Below, in pieces: positions 1 to 8,512 of a stretch of DNA of 64,000 bases. The position numbers and the translations under genes are program-made. The stretch comes from Lachnospiraceae bacterium (GTDB lineage: Bacteria; Bacillota; Clostridia; Lachnospirales; Lachnospiraceae): the NCBI GenBank assembly GCA_015258095.1, contig JABZIV010000004.1, positions 9,235 to 73,234 of the forward strand, read 5' to 3'. Position 1 is the first letter of the stretch; each line of letters opens with the position of its first letter. The notes beneath the pieces are model-generated. The model ran no database searches. It saw nothing but the letters and a program-made list of their open reading frames with translations, and had not been told where the DNA came from.

Positions 1-2
1 GA

Positions 3-1706
3 GTCGATCTTTCTCGTCTTGAGTTAGAGAAGCATATCGAAGAGCACATCAATGAAGCAATCACAAAAAAATGGATAAAAGTCTATTTGCAGGTCAATGT
101 CCGCGGACTATCCGGACGGGTTTGCGGTGCGGAGGCCCTTGCAAGATGGAGCGACCCTAAGTATGGTTTGATTTATCCGGGAGATTTCATTCCTGTTTTG
201 GAACGCATTAATAAAATACATCTTTTGGATCTCTACGTATTTGAAGAGGTTTGTAAGCGTCTTCAAGAAAAGAGGGTAAAAAGGGAAGAAGTCTTCCCTG
301 TATCCTTGAATTTTTCACGTTTAGATTTTGATTCGGAAAATCTGATAGAAATACTGGATGAGATTGTGAATCATTACGGTGTTTCCAAGTCCAACCTGCA
401 TATCGAGATTACGGAATCCGTAGTAATGCATAATGAGGAATACATGAAGTTTATGATTCGCTCTCTGCATGATGCGGGGTATCAGGTCTGGATGGATGAT
501 TTCGGTTCGGGATATTCTTCCTTGAATCTTTTAAAGGACTTTGAGTTTGATACCTTTAAAATTGATATGCGTTTTTTGAGTGATATGGGGAAGAAATCCC
601 TGATTATCATTTCTTCCATCCTCTATATGGCAAAGGAAATCGGGATTCATACGGTTGCCGAAGGGGTGGAGACAGAGGAACAGTATCGTTTTCTAAAACT
701 TGCAGGATGTGAACGAATGCAAGGGTATTATTTTGGCAGACCCGAGCCGATGGAGAACTGGCTTTCTTCCATGGTGCGGAAAAATGGAGTGGAAACAAGC
801 GAAGAAACGTATCTTTATGACAAGGTGGGTTTGGTCAATATCGTCAGCCCGACTCCTTTTGTCCTGGATCGATTGGATGAGACGCCGGCAATTTATGGTT
901 TCGAAACCTCACTGCCGATGGCTTTGCTTTTAGAGGAAGAAGGGGAAGTCCGCCATCTGAACTTTACAAAGCCTTATATTCAGGTGCTTTCCGCCCTGGG
1001 GTATGAGAAAGTATCCGCTTTTCAGGATGTTTTAAACAGTCGAAAAAATGCGTTGGTTGTTACGATAAGAGAAGCAATGGATGCAGCCAAAGATTCACTG
1101 AGTATTGAGACGATGGATTTTATCTATAAGGGAAACTACTGTCAAGTACAGGCGAGAAGGGCGGCGGGAAAGAAAGACAGTACGATTTTTATTCTCCGGA
1201 TTGATATCCTTTCCGATGCGTTCTCTTTCCGGAAACTCAATGATTTGGATGAGGCACTTCGTCCTATTTATTCTGTGTATGATGCGGTACTGTATCTGGA
1301 TTTAAAGAATCATTCTTTCCGTTCCGTCTATAAAACCGGTAAAGATAGAGGGTTGGAAAGTGACCGGCTCGTAGAGGATATTCTTTCTTATGTGCAGAAG
1401 AATGTGTATTCGGAAGATATTGCCCGTTGCACGGATTTTTTAGATCCGGACAAGATGTGGGAAAGGCTTGAAAAGTCGGAAGAAGGCTATCTGCTTTCCT
1501 ACTTCAGAGTGAAGGGGAAAAAAGGGAAGTATGTATGGAAACGCTTTACCCTGATTCGTTCCTGTGAAGAGGATAAAGAACAGAGAGTTGTTTTCGGAAT
1601 CCATACCCTGAATATGGAGAAGCTTGCGCAGATAAAAGAGGAAACCGAGGTATCTTTACAAGGGGAAGAGGAGGGGAATTCGGATGAAGCGGATTTCTTT
1701 AAGTAA
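3..1706 (+). CDS. EAL-domain cyclic-di-GMP phosphodiesterase, 5' end cut off by the window edge
   Basis: The reading frame is open from base 3, so the true start lies outside the window. The EAL domain fills the first part: EALARW, NFSRLDF, IEITES, DDFGSGYSSL, FDTFKIDM, AEGVETEEQ and QGYYFGRP are all present, so the metal-binding acidic residues and the catalytic lysine and glutamate positions look intact and the protein should hydrolyse c-di-GMP to pGpG. About 300 residues follow that resemble one or two PAS-like folds but carry no motif I can name. A GGDEF domain may lie upstream; it cannot be seen. The gene converges on the tad locus and ends 7 bases inside its last gene. A regulatory tie to pilus production is plausible but is inference only. 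Confidence 0.9.
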   Translation, partial: VDLSRLELEKHIEEHINEAITKKWIKVYLQVNVRGLSGRVCGAEALARWSDPKYGLIYPGDFIPVLERINKIHLLDLYVFEEVCKRLQEKRVKREEVFPVSLNFSRLDFDSENLIEILDEIVNHYGVSKSNLHIEITESVVMHNEEYMKFMIRSLHDAGYQVWMDDFGSGYSSLNLLKDFEFDTFKIDMRFLSDMGKKSLIIISSILYMAKEIGIHTVAEGVETEEQYRFLKLAGCERMQGYYFGRPEPMENWLSSMVRKNGVETSEETYLYDKVGLVNIVSPTPFVLDRLDETPAIYGFETSLPMALLLEEEGEVRHLNFTKPYIQVLSALGYEKVSAFQDVLNSRKNALVVTIREAMDAAKDSLSIETMDFIYKGNYCQVQARRAAGKKDSTIFILRIDILSDAFSFRKLNDLDEALRPIYSVYDAVLYLDLKNHSFRSVYKTGKDRGLESDRLVEDILSYVQKNVYSEDIARCTDFLDPDKMWERLEKSEEGYLLSYFRVKGKKGKYVWKRFTLIRSCEEDKEQRVVFGIHTLNMEKLAQIKEETEVSLQGEEEGNSDEADFFK

Positions 1707-2808
1707 AGATATCCAAAAGCCCGTAAAGTAGAATTGCCGCTTCGATGAGAATCACGAAGGGAAGATAGTCTATCAGTACGGCAGCTCCTTTCCAGGCGTA
1801 CAGGATTGCAGGAAATAGAATCATAAGGATAAGGCAGAGAAAGAGTTTCTTTTTTCCGGCACTTATCCTTTTTTTGTATTCCGGAGAAGTCGATTTCAGA
1901 AAAGAAAGCTTAGAGAGGGGCTTCTTTCTGCTTACTTTCTTTTCGGGAGGAGGAGAAAGGGTAGGGGAATCCGCCTTTTTCTCTTGCTCATCCTCTATCT
2001 TTTTGTTTGCTTCCAGGTAGTCGTCGTATTTTAAGCCGGATAAGTCAAATTCAGTCCCTACCGGGGAAGGGGGCTTCGGGATGCGTTCTTCGGCTTTAGG
2101 GAAAAGGCAATTCTCCTCCGTGATTTCGGGGAGAACTTCTTCCATAACTTTCCTTTTTTCCGTATCAGGGGAGTGAAGTCCGCTTTCGTACGGGTTTAGT
2201 CTGGAGTTAATAGAGTATTCCCTTTTGACGGAAGAGCTTGTGTCCGCTTCCGTCTTTTTATGCGCGTGAAGAAGCATAAGAATTCGATTTAGTTGTATCT
2301 GCTTTTTTTTCTTCTCTTGTTGCAAGAAGAAGGCGGCAAGGATGGCGGATTCGTCGCTCGTATCGACGTGGTCAAAGATAAAGTCCGCGATGTCTCCGAT
2401 GGCGTGTTCCACTGCATCTTCCTGGGAAGGAATCAGGGGAAAGAGGAAGCGACAATTCTCCGGATCGTATATGATTTCTTCGGTTTGCAGTCCCAGAAGG
2501 GAGGGAGAAAGTAGATATTCCTCTAAGTTTAGGAAGGTATCTCGAATTGACTCGAAAAGGGCGAGAATATGCCGGAGGTGCATTCGCTTATCGGAAAAGT
2601 AATCCACCATTCTTTCAAAAGGGGAGAAGTTGTACTGGAAGATATTTTCCTCTTCCTCCTGAATCAGACGGAAGGGTAGAGTTCCGGGAATCTGACACTG
2701 TTGCATGATCCTTTGCTCATGGCTTTCTTCTTTCCAAATTCCTTTATGCAGGTAGAGATAGCTGTGTGATACGGTTTTTTCGATGTTAAGAAGATGCTGT
2801 TCCATCAC
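1699..2808 (-). CDS. DUF6382-type protein of the tad locus
   Basis: 369 residues. The N-terminal 180 residues (FRLIQEEEENIFQYNFSPFE, then a stretch with ILALFESIRDTFLNLEEYLL and IYDPENCRFLFPLIP) look like the DUF6382 domain that accompanies clostridial tad loci. A charged, low-complexity middle (about 190-310) follows, then two hydrophobic C-terminal segments (about 325-366). Family members often carry an FHA domain at the C-terminus; none is visible here. Ribosome site AAAGGA precedes the start. It overlaps the end of the small upstream gene by 23 bases and is the last gene of the minus-strand tad operon. The biochemical role is unknown; assignment rests on pattern memory and context. Confidence 0.65.
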   Translation of the reverse strand: MMEQHLLNIEKTVSHSYLYLHKGIWKEESHEQRIMQQCQIPGTLPFRLIQEEEENIFQYNFSPFERMVDYFSDKRMHLRHILALFESIRDTFLNLEEYLLSPSLLGLQTEEIIYDPENCRFLFPLIPSQEDAVEHAIGDIADFIFDHVDTSDESAILAAFFLQQEKKKKQIQLNRILMLLHAHKKTEADTSSSVKREYSINSRLNPYESGLHSPDTEKRKVMEEVLPEITEENCLFPKAEERIPKPPSPVGTEFDLSGLKYDDYLEANKKIEDEQEKKADSPTLSPPPEKKVSRKKPLSKLSFLKSTSPEYKKRISAGKKKLFLCLILMILFPAILYAWKGAAVLIDYLPFVILIEAAILLYGLLDIFT

Positions 2809-3040
2809 TGTTCCTTTCTTTTTTACGGAGGAGGTCTTCTACAACGGAAAACAGCCGTGTATAGAATTCCGCTTTATAGATTTCTTTATTTTTTCCCAGA
2901 CGATGGCTGTCGAGTTCTATTCGGTAGGCAGCTTCGCTTCTCTCCTTTACTGTATTGTGCAGGAACAGAGTGGTTTGCAGAAGTAAGACAATGCAGACAA
3001 AACTGACAAACAGTACAATCGTAGTTTCAATACTGTGCAT
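2786..3040 (-). CDS. Small TadE-like membrane protein
   Basis: 84 residues. The N-terminus SIETTIVLFVSFVCIVLLLQ resembles the glutamate-containing hydrophobic start of TadE-like pseudopilins, followed by a charged soluble tail with no cysteines. The ATG has AAAGGA six bases upstream, and the gene sits 12 bases after the second prepilin peptidase, so it is translated as part of the tad operon. It could be a minor pilin or pseudopilin processed by one of the two peptidases. The family is not certain because the protein is short and the cleavage-site glycine is not obvious. Confidence 0.6.
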   Translation of the reverse strand: MHSIETTIVLFVSFVCIVLLLQTTLFLHNTVKERSEAAYRIELDSHRLGKNKEIYKAEFYTRLFSVVEDLLRKKERNSDGTASS

Positions 3041-3052
3041 GGTATTCCTTTC

Positions 3053-3556
3053 TTATTTTGCCAGAGGGCATAATTGCCATAAAAAATAGAGTCCCGCCGG
3101 GAGAAAACAGGGAAGAAACGGGAAAGCAATGTTCCGCCGCCTTTTCTTTTTCCCGATGAGGAAGAGGCAGAACAAGATGGATACAATGCCGGAACAGAAG
3201 AGGCCGCTTAGAAAAAAGAAGAAAAAGCTGCGATAATTCAGATATAGAGAGGTGGAGAGAAGGAAGAGACTGTCTCCCATGCCGAGAGCGTTTTCCGTGC
3301 GCTTAGAGAAATAGCAGAGAAACAAAGAGAGAAGGAGAGGATAGAACGTATATAGGAAGGAAAGAGTGAACTGAAAAGGAGTATGAAAGAAATGTTCCCA
3401 TAGAGAGAAGAGAAAAAAGGGAATACCGCTAAGGAGAAAAAGAAGCAGGAAACGCCCGGAAAGCGCTTTGTTTCGGATATCCCGGAAGATGGCGAGGAAA
3501 AAGAAAATAAAATAGACTATGGTTTTTGTAGTTTCTATGAGTAGAACGGGACGCAT
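3053..3556 (-). CDS. Second prepilin peptidase (A24-like)
   Basis: 167 residues, polytopic. The two aspartates expected of the A24 aspartic peptidases can be placed at D26 (FRDIRNKALSG) and D95 (ALGMGDSLFLL, a GxGD motif). The start MRPVLLIETT is chosen because it has GGAGG five bases upstream; a longer open frame upstream runs through gene debris and lacks a good ribosome site. These enzymes cleave the leader of prepilins at the inner face of the membrane and may N-methylate them. A separate, more canonical peptidase opens the same locus, so this copy may be dedicated to the TadE-like proteins flanking it. Confidence 0.7.
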   Translation of the reverse strand: MRPVLLIETTKTIVYFIFFFLAIFRDIRNKALSGRFLLLFLLSGIPFFLFSLWEHFFHTPFQFTLSFLYTFYPLLLSLFLCYFSKRTENALGMGDSLFLLSTSLYLNYRSFFFFFLSGLFCSGIVSILFCLFLIGKKKRRRNIAFPFLPCFLPAGLYFLWQLCPLAK

Positions 3557-3691
3557 TTTACCTCCATCATTTTTGAACTTACTTCCTTTTTTTCGTAATG
3601 TAAATAGGGACATCTCATACGGAGTAAAGCTTCGTTTCCGTAGCGCGGACAAGGGTGTCTCTTGTTGGCAGAATTGATACTGCAATCAGTG
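3557..3691 (-). pseudogene. Decayed extra copy of the Cys-ribbon tail
   Basis: Downstream of the stop codon of the TadE/Cys-ribbon gene, bases 3634-3661 repeat, with three or so differences, bases 3695-3722 that encode the terminal HPCPRCGN. The second copy reads RHPCPRYGNEAL in another frame, 61 bases away, and is followed by CPYLHYEKKEV. It looks like the residue of a further tail module broken by frameshift, or of partial duplication. No start codon or ribosome site of its own is visible. Confidence 0.5.
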
Positions 3692-4492
3692 TTAGTTTCC
3701 GCAGCGCGGACAGGGGTGTCTCCCTTCTTCCAGTGCTTGGCTAAGAGGGATTTCATGGACGGAAGCACGCATGGCAGGGCAGTCCGTGCTGCTATGATAA
3801 CGTCTTCCGGATTCCGTGTAGTAGCAGACGGAATCATTTATACCGGGGTTACAGGCTTTGCAGGGGCTAAACTTTCCTCCGTACTTGGCCGTACTTCCAT
3901 CGATTCTTCGCGGAGTGGAACGGATAAATTCGTTGGAGATGTAAGTACAGTCCTTGCTCTTATGGTAGACTTTGGACGGTCCATCCACGACGAATACTTT
4001 CTCTTCTTCCTCCCCTTCCTTTTCGTCCGCATCTTTCTCCCAACGCGCACCCGGTACGCCAATCCAGGCTCTTCGGTGGGCAATCATTTCCTGATAAATG
4101 GACTTTTTATTCAGTATGGAGAGGGGAATACATTCTTCGTATTCCAGGTCCAGAAGGATGTCGTCTTTTGTGACATGGGATTTCCATGCTCGCGTGTTGC
4201 ACATCCCGTCTCTGTCCAGTTCTGCGGGAAGAACGAGATCTTCCAGTACGGTTTCTCCAACCGTTAAAACGGTTTCAATCTGAGGAACGTCGTTTAGTTC
4301 TGTTTTGGAAAGGCCATAATGCTCGAGATATTTATACATACTGAGGTATCTTGCGTTCTTCTCAAGAAGACAGGAGATCTTTATGCTTCTGTTCAGAATC
4401 AGAAGAGGGGTCATCAGCATAATCATAGAAAGCAGAAACAGGCTTAGAGAGAAGGAGGCTTCCACGGTGATAGAAGCGGAATGGGATTTCAT
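3692..4492 (-). CDS. TadE-like pseudopilin fused to two Cys-rich (zinc-ribbon-like) modules
   Basis: 266 residues from the ATG with AAAGGAG five bases upstream. The N-terminus SASITVEASFSLSLFLLSMI is a TadE-type prepilin-like hydrophobic segment. The middle (about 45-175) is soluble and ends in an acidic run. The C-terminal 100 residues contain two copies of a pattern YH-x3-DC-(about 20-28)-CxxC: YHKSKDCTYIS...SPCKACN and YHSSTDCPAMR...HPCPRCGN. Such four-ligand modules are known in some extracellular and Ada-like proteins and plausibly bind zinc. The gene lies 10 bases after the DUF5702 gene in the tad operon. The fusion with a pilin-like N-terminus is unusual; function of the tail is unknown. 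Confidence 0.75.
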   Translation of the reverse strand: MKSHSASITVEASFSLSLFLLSMIMLMTPLLILNRSIKISCLLEKNARYLSMYKYLEHYGLSKTELNDVPQIETVLTVGETVLEDLVLPAELDRDGMCNTRAWKSHVTKDDILLDLEYEECIPLSILNKKSIYQEMIAHRRAWIGVPGARWEKDADEKEGEEEEKVFVVDGPSKVYHKSKDCTYISNEFIRSTPRRIDGSTAKYGGKFSPCKACNPGINDSVCYYTESGRRYHSSTDCPAMRASVHEIPLSQALEEGRHPCPRCGN

Positions 4493-4502
4493 AGAAACTC
4501 CT

Positions 4503-6545
4503 TTAATGAGAGAGATTCTTGTATTTGTAGTCGGAGTGAAGCAGGTTTTCATAACGGGCCTTTCCGGGATTGATGCCCAGCATTTCCAGAAAACCCTGGT
4601 GATAAAGACTGTGGCGGGAGCTTATCTTTGCATCGGTAGATAGAAAGTAGAGACAATTTTTGATTTGGAAGGCAGACTCTTTCTCTTTTACCGTCGTTCG
4701 GATGTTTTTCTCCATGAGAAATAGCATGGCGCTGTTGATTTTGTCTTGGGAAAGGATCCCCTTCGAGAACAGGGAGGCGCGTAGATAATCTGTATAAGAT
4801 AAACCGCTTTGCACTTCGCTCTTCGCACCGCTAGTCAGTTGATTCAGAAAATCAAGAAGATGGTCAACGGAAACTTCCCAGGAGGGCAGAGTATGCATTA
4901 AAGGCACACGCTCGTCATTTAAGAGGTGTTTCACGTCCAGAAGAGACTGGGCAAATGCCCAAATGCCGATGACAAAGCTGCAAAAAACGGCAATCACAAC
5001 GGGATTGGCACTAACGGCAAGGAAGCTTGTGACAAATTCGACAACGGCTTGCCTTTTTTCCGTACTGCTCATGATATGGATAAAGTTCATGGCTTCTCGA
5101 AAGGCTAGAAGAGAGGCGACTTGCGCCGACAGGTTTTCGTAATCACTTTTTTTCCCGTGAAGAAGGTATTCCACTTCCAGTCCACGGGCGTTGCTGTAGG
5201 GAATCGTATCTCCCGTTTCCGTTTTATGATAGGAATGGAAGTAGCGTAGACTGTATTCTCCCAAAAATCCGATCTGTACGGGATTTGCGGAAGTACCTGC
5301 GGAAAAAAGCGGAGAGCTGTAGGCTTCCGTATTATCGGGGAATTCTTTTCCTTCGGGGAGCAGGAGCTCGAGAAGCTTCTTTTTCCCAAGTGTACGGAAT
5401 TGTTCAAGGATGCGTTTGTTCTTTTTGTTAATGCTGGTTGTGCCTTCTCCATAGACGGGTACAGAGAAAGACTGCCAGGAGCTACTTGTAGATGCATAAA
5501 AGGCTGCAATTTCTTCTTGTAATCCATCTTCTTCATCATGAGATCCTCCGGTATGATCTTCTTTATCCTTTCTGCGACGGGCACGCTCTTTTTGAACATA
5601 CTCGTTAAACTCTTTTACACTCTCTTCTATGGCGGTAATGGTCGGAATGAGACTTTCACATTGCGCGGGAAAGGCATCTATTTTTATTCGAATCTTACCG
5701 CCTGTGCTTAGATAGTCGTCATAACTTTTTAGTTGTGCTTCGATTGCCGCTATGCCGTCCTCTTCCAGATTTGGCTTCTCCGCTTCGAATGCGGAACGGA
5801 GTTCTTCCACCTTTTCTTTTAAAAGCTCTGCACGTTTGTCATAGCACTCCACTTTGTGTTTTAACTGCTGTAGTTTTCCTCTTAAAGTGGAGGAAAAGTG
5901 GAGAAATAAGTTCGCATCATGCTCTTCCAGTCGTTGTTGTGCTCTACGATGGAGAGAAACGGCATCTTTACAGAAGCGGTCTATATCGTTCAGGCAGTCT
6001 TCCAGATATTCCACTTCTTTATGATTTAAAGCATACTTTTCCTGTAGTCTTTGCATGCTCTCCGCTTCTTTTTCTTTTTTGGATACTTCGGATAGAAGGG
6101 CGGGGATATCCGTTCCGTTTTCTTTTCTACCGAAGTATTCGATACTGTCTTTCGCAAGAAGAGACGGCATATATTCCAGAATCTCTTCTTCAAGATGATT
6201 GTTTTCCGTAAGGAGTCCTTTCTTCGAAAAGGAAAAATCGTCTTTGTCTACCTGCATGGGGAACAGATTTCTAGCCTCTTTGTAAGGGCGTATGTAATTT
6301 TCCAGTTCCTCTTTCAGCAGAGCTTCGTCTCTATATTCCAGTGCATAAATACGGTAGTTTTCCCAAAGAGGCCTATGAAACTCCGAAAAGAGGGATTCCA
6401 TGGCGCTGTTTAAGGCGGTTTGCATATAATACTTTTGTGCGGATGTTCTTGCAGCTTCCGTAATCGTGAGGATCATTGCGGCAATCAGCACAAAGCTAAG
6501 GGAAAGGAATACCGTAATGGAAGCGGGGCTTGATTTTTTTGTCAT
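4503..6545 (-). CDS. DUF5702-type tad locus protein
   Basis: 680 residues from the ATG preceded by AAAAGGA. The N-terminal segment SPASITVFLSLSFVLIAAMI is a pilin-like membrane anchor close to the TadG/DUF5702 type. A long region rich in charged helices (about 85-370) probably forms coiled coils outside the cell, and a second hydrophobic stretch (VSANPVVIAVFCSFVIGIWA) lies near residue 530. These proteins occur in clostridial tad loci in the place where Gram-negative loci have TadG, suggesting a surface component or assembly factor. Codons and ribosome site match the neighbours. Confidence 0.75.
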   Translation of the reverse strand: MTKKSSPASITVFLSLSFVLIAAMILTITEAARTSAQKYYMQTALNSAMESLFSEFHRPLWENYRIYALEYRDEALLKEELENYIRPYKEARNLFPMQVDKDDFSFSKKGLLTENNHLEEEILEYMPSLLAKDSIEYFGRKENGTDIPALLSEVSKKEKEAESMQRLQEKYALNHKEVEYLEDCLNDIDRFCKDAVSLHRRAQQRLEEHDANLFLHFSSTLRGKLQQLKHKVECYDKRAELLKEKVEELRSAFEAEKPNLEEDGIAAIEAQLKSYDDYLSTGGKIRIKIDAFPAQCESLIPTITAIEESVKEFNEYVQKERARRRKDKEDHTGGSHDEEDGLQEEIAAFYASTSSSWQSFSVPVYGEGTTSINKKNKRILEQFRTLGKKKLLELLLPEGKEFPDNTEAYSSPLFSAGTSANPVQIGFLGEYSLRYFHSYHKTETGDTIPYSNARGLEVEYLLHGKKSDYENLSAQVASLLAFREAMNFIHIMSSTEKRQAVVEFVTSFLAVSANPVVIAVFCSFVIGIWAFAQSLLDVKHLLNDERVPLMHTLPSWEVSVDHLLDFLNQLTSGAKSEVQSGLSYTDYLRASLFSKGILSQDKINSAMLFLMEKNIRTTVKEKESAFQIKNCLYFLSTDAKISSRHSLYHQGFLEMLGINPGKARYENLLHSDYKYKNLSH

Positions 6546-6635
6546 GATTTTTCCTTTTCGCAGAAGTTCAGGTGGAAAGCAGTATCGCTTGTGATATGGA
6601 ACCGTATCGGACACGCGATAGGAAACGGAAAAGAC

Positions 6636-6875
6636 TTAGATATTTTTAGCGTTGGTTTCGATCTTCTTTAGAATATCGTTTAAGACCCTTTGAATTCTGT
6701 CTTTAAAGATGACGACGAGAGAGATTAGAACGACGATAATCAGTACCATCTCGATAGTTCCCAGGGCATCATTTTGTGTGAGCAAAGCTTTTCTCTTTTT
6801 CTTGCAGTTTTCCAGACGGGTAAAGAGAAACGCGTCGAAATGATACTGTAGTGACGAGAGTTTTGTTTGTAACAT
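6636..6875 (-). CDS. Flp-type major pilin (Flp1 family)
   Basis: 79 residues, preceded by a perfect AAGGAGG six bases before the ATG, the strongest ribosome site of the locus, as expected for a major structural subunit. A long basic leader (about 40 residues) ends in ALG and is followed by TIEMVLIIVVLISLVVIFK, with the conserved glutamate at position 3 after the presumed cleavage (Flp1 family). The protein would be cut by the prepilin peptidase and polymerised by TadA/TadB/TadC. A 175-base gap separates it from tadC, so it may also be transcribed on its own. Confidence 0.85.
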   Translation of the reverse strand: MLQTKLSSLQYHFDAFLFTRLENCKKKRKALLTQNDALGTIEMVLIIVVLISLVVIFKDRIQRVLNDILKKIETNAKNI

Positions 6876-7050
6876 AAGAACCTCCTTTTTGAGTTGTGTT
6901 TAGGAAACGGATTTATTACAAGATGGGAGAAGAATCGTTGTTTTTCGTCTTTACCCATCGTAATAACGAAATAGTAAAAAGAATGAAAAAATAAGATAGA
7001 AAAGAGAAAGAAGCGGAAACGAAACGGGAATGAAACGGGAAGTCGATATT

Positions 7051-8475
7051 CTAGGACAGGGATTGCATGGCGGGATAAAGAATCATTAGCATGATGATGG
7101 AAAGTTGCATGAAGAGGGGAAGGAGGAGTTTGGTTCCGGCTTCTTCTCCAAGTCTTTTTGCGGTGGCTTTTCGTGTTTCAAAGGCTTCCTCCATCTCGAC
7201 TTGCAGTTGTGTCCTGAGATGCTTACTTCCGTTTTTTCGGTTTTGTTCTATGACACTAATCAGTTTATTGTAAGGACGTAAAGCGATTCTTCTTTGAAAA
7301 GCCAGATAGGCTTCGCCTTCAGAAACATTGCTTTTTAGCTGATTCAAGAGGGTACCGAGTTCGTCATAGAGAGGGTGATTTTCTATGCCGCAGTGTGCAA
7401 GGAGATAGCTGTATTGCCTGCTGATTTCCGAGAAGGCGTTGCGAAGAGAGAGGCCTGCACCGAGATAGACGACTAATTTGGAAACCAATTCGGAATAGTC
7501 CAGTGTCAAGGAAATTTCTCTTCGCTTTGCAAGTTCTTTCTTTTCTTCTTTTTCTTTTAAGGGAAGCAGAAAAGCAATCAAGAGACCGAGAAAGGGGATA
7601 TAGAGATACTTACTGCTTTTTTTCTCGCTGAATCGAATCTGATGACCGCGAATTTCTTTGGGGAGACAGAGTTCTTCCGCGCTTCGATTATCTTGATTCA
7701 GAAGGAAGATGCTTTTTTGCAGAGCGTCCCTAAGGCTTTCCAAAGAAGTCTTTTCTTCAGGAAGGATGCGGATGGGGAAAGTATAAGTGGGAGAGCTGTA
7801 GAGATAGTCGTCTGTTGTGCCGAAATAGTTTTCCAAATCGGCATCCTCCTTGTTTTCTTTTTCTGTATGAATATAGGTACTAAGCTTTAACTCCAGCTCA
7901 CCTTCCAAGATTTGCTTTTCATTCAGCATTTCGTGGTGAATTTTCCCTTTTTCTTCCAGGATGGCACGATAAGAGAGGATTTGTTCCAGATGATCTTCTA
8001 CGCTCCATTTTTCTTTGCCGTTAAAGAGAGCGGTAGGAGAAAAAGACCAGGAAGCTTTTATATTTTCCTTCTGAAAGTATGTGGGAAGATGTAAGGAAGT
8101 TTTAACGGCGTCTAAACTTTCTTCTTCGGAGAGAATGATACTTTCCACTTGTTCGTGTAGTTTTGAGAAAAGAGCATCCGCTTCGGATTTACTGTAAAGG
8201 CGTGGAGAAACGGTCACTTCTAGCGTTTCCTTTTTCTTCGGAGATAGGCCTTCTACCTGTATCGGAAGAGAGTATTCCGCTCCGCCGATGTCTTCTCTCT
8301 TTAGGATATAGCCTTTCTGAATATGGCTTTCTTCCTGTGCATTCAGAAAGCACAGGGCGGCAAGGCATAAAGAGAGAATTACAATCCCTACTTGTTTTTT
8401 TAGGAGTGATTTTTCCGTATTCTGAAAGAAATGACGGATTTTGTGGAAATAAAGGGAAAAGAGAGAGTTTTTCAT
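7051..8475 (-). CDS. tadC: TadC-like platform protein with a large N-terminal extracytoplasmic region
   Basis: 474 residues from the ATG at 8475; a longer frame with a TTG start exists but has no good ribosome site. One membrane segment near residues 28-48 (VGIVILSLCLAALCFLNA) is followed by about 240 soluble residues, a membrane segment (YLYIPFLGLLIAFLLPL), and a type II secretion F-like helical domain (SELVSKLVVYLGAGLSLRNA) ending in a C-terminal membrane helix. It is the partner of TadB in the inner-membrane platform. The extracytoplasmic insert is bigger than in ordinary TadC. Position directly after tadB supports the call. Confidence 0.75.
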   Translation of the reverse strand: MKNSLFSLYFHKIRHFFQNTEKSLLKKQVGIVILSLCLAALCFLNAQEESHIQKGYILKREDIGGAEYSLPIQVEGLSPKKKETLEVTVSPRLYSKSEADALFSKLHEQVESIILSEEESLDAVKTSLHLPTYFQKENIKASWSFSPTALFNGKEKWSVEDHLEQILSYRAILEEKGKIHHEMLNEKQILEGELELKLSTYIHTEKENKEDADLENYFGTTDDYLYSSPTYTFPIRILPEEKTSLESLRDALQKSIFLLNQDNRSAEELCLPKEIRGHQIRFSEKKSSKYLYIPFLGLLIAFLLPLKEKEEKKELAKRREISLTLDYSELVSKLVVYLGAGLSLRNAFSEISRQYSYLLAHCGIENHPLYDELGTLLNQLKSNVSEGEAYLAFQRRIALRPYNKLISVIEQNRKNGSKHLRTQLQVEMEEAFETRKATAKRLGEEAGTKLLLPLFMQLSIIMLMILYPAMQSLS

Positions 8476-8512
8476 AGGGATACCTAAAGAGAAAAAACGG
8501 AAATTCCGGAAG

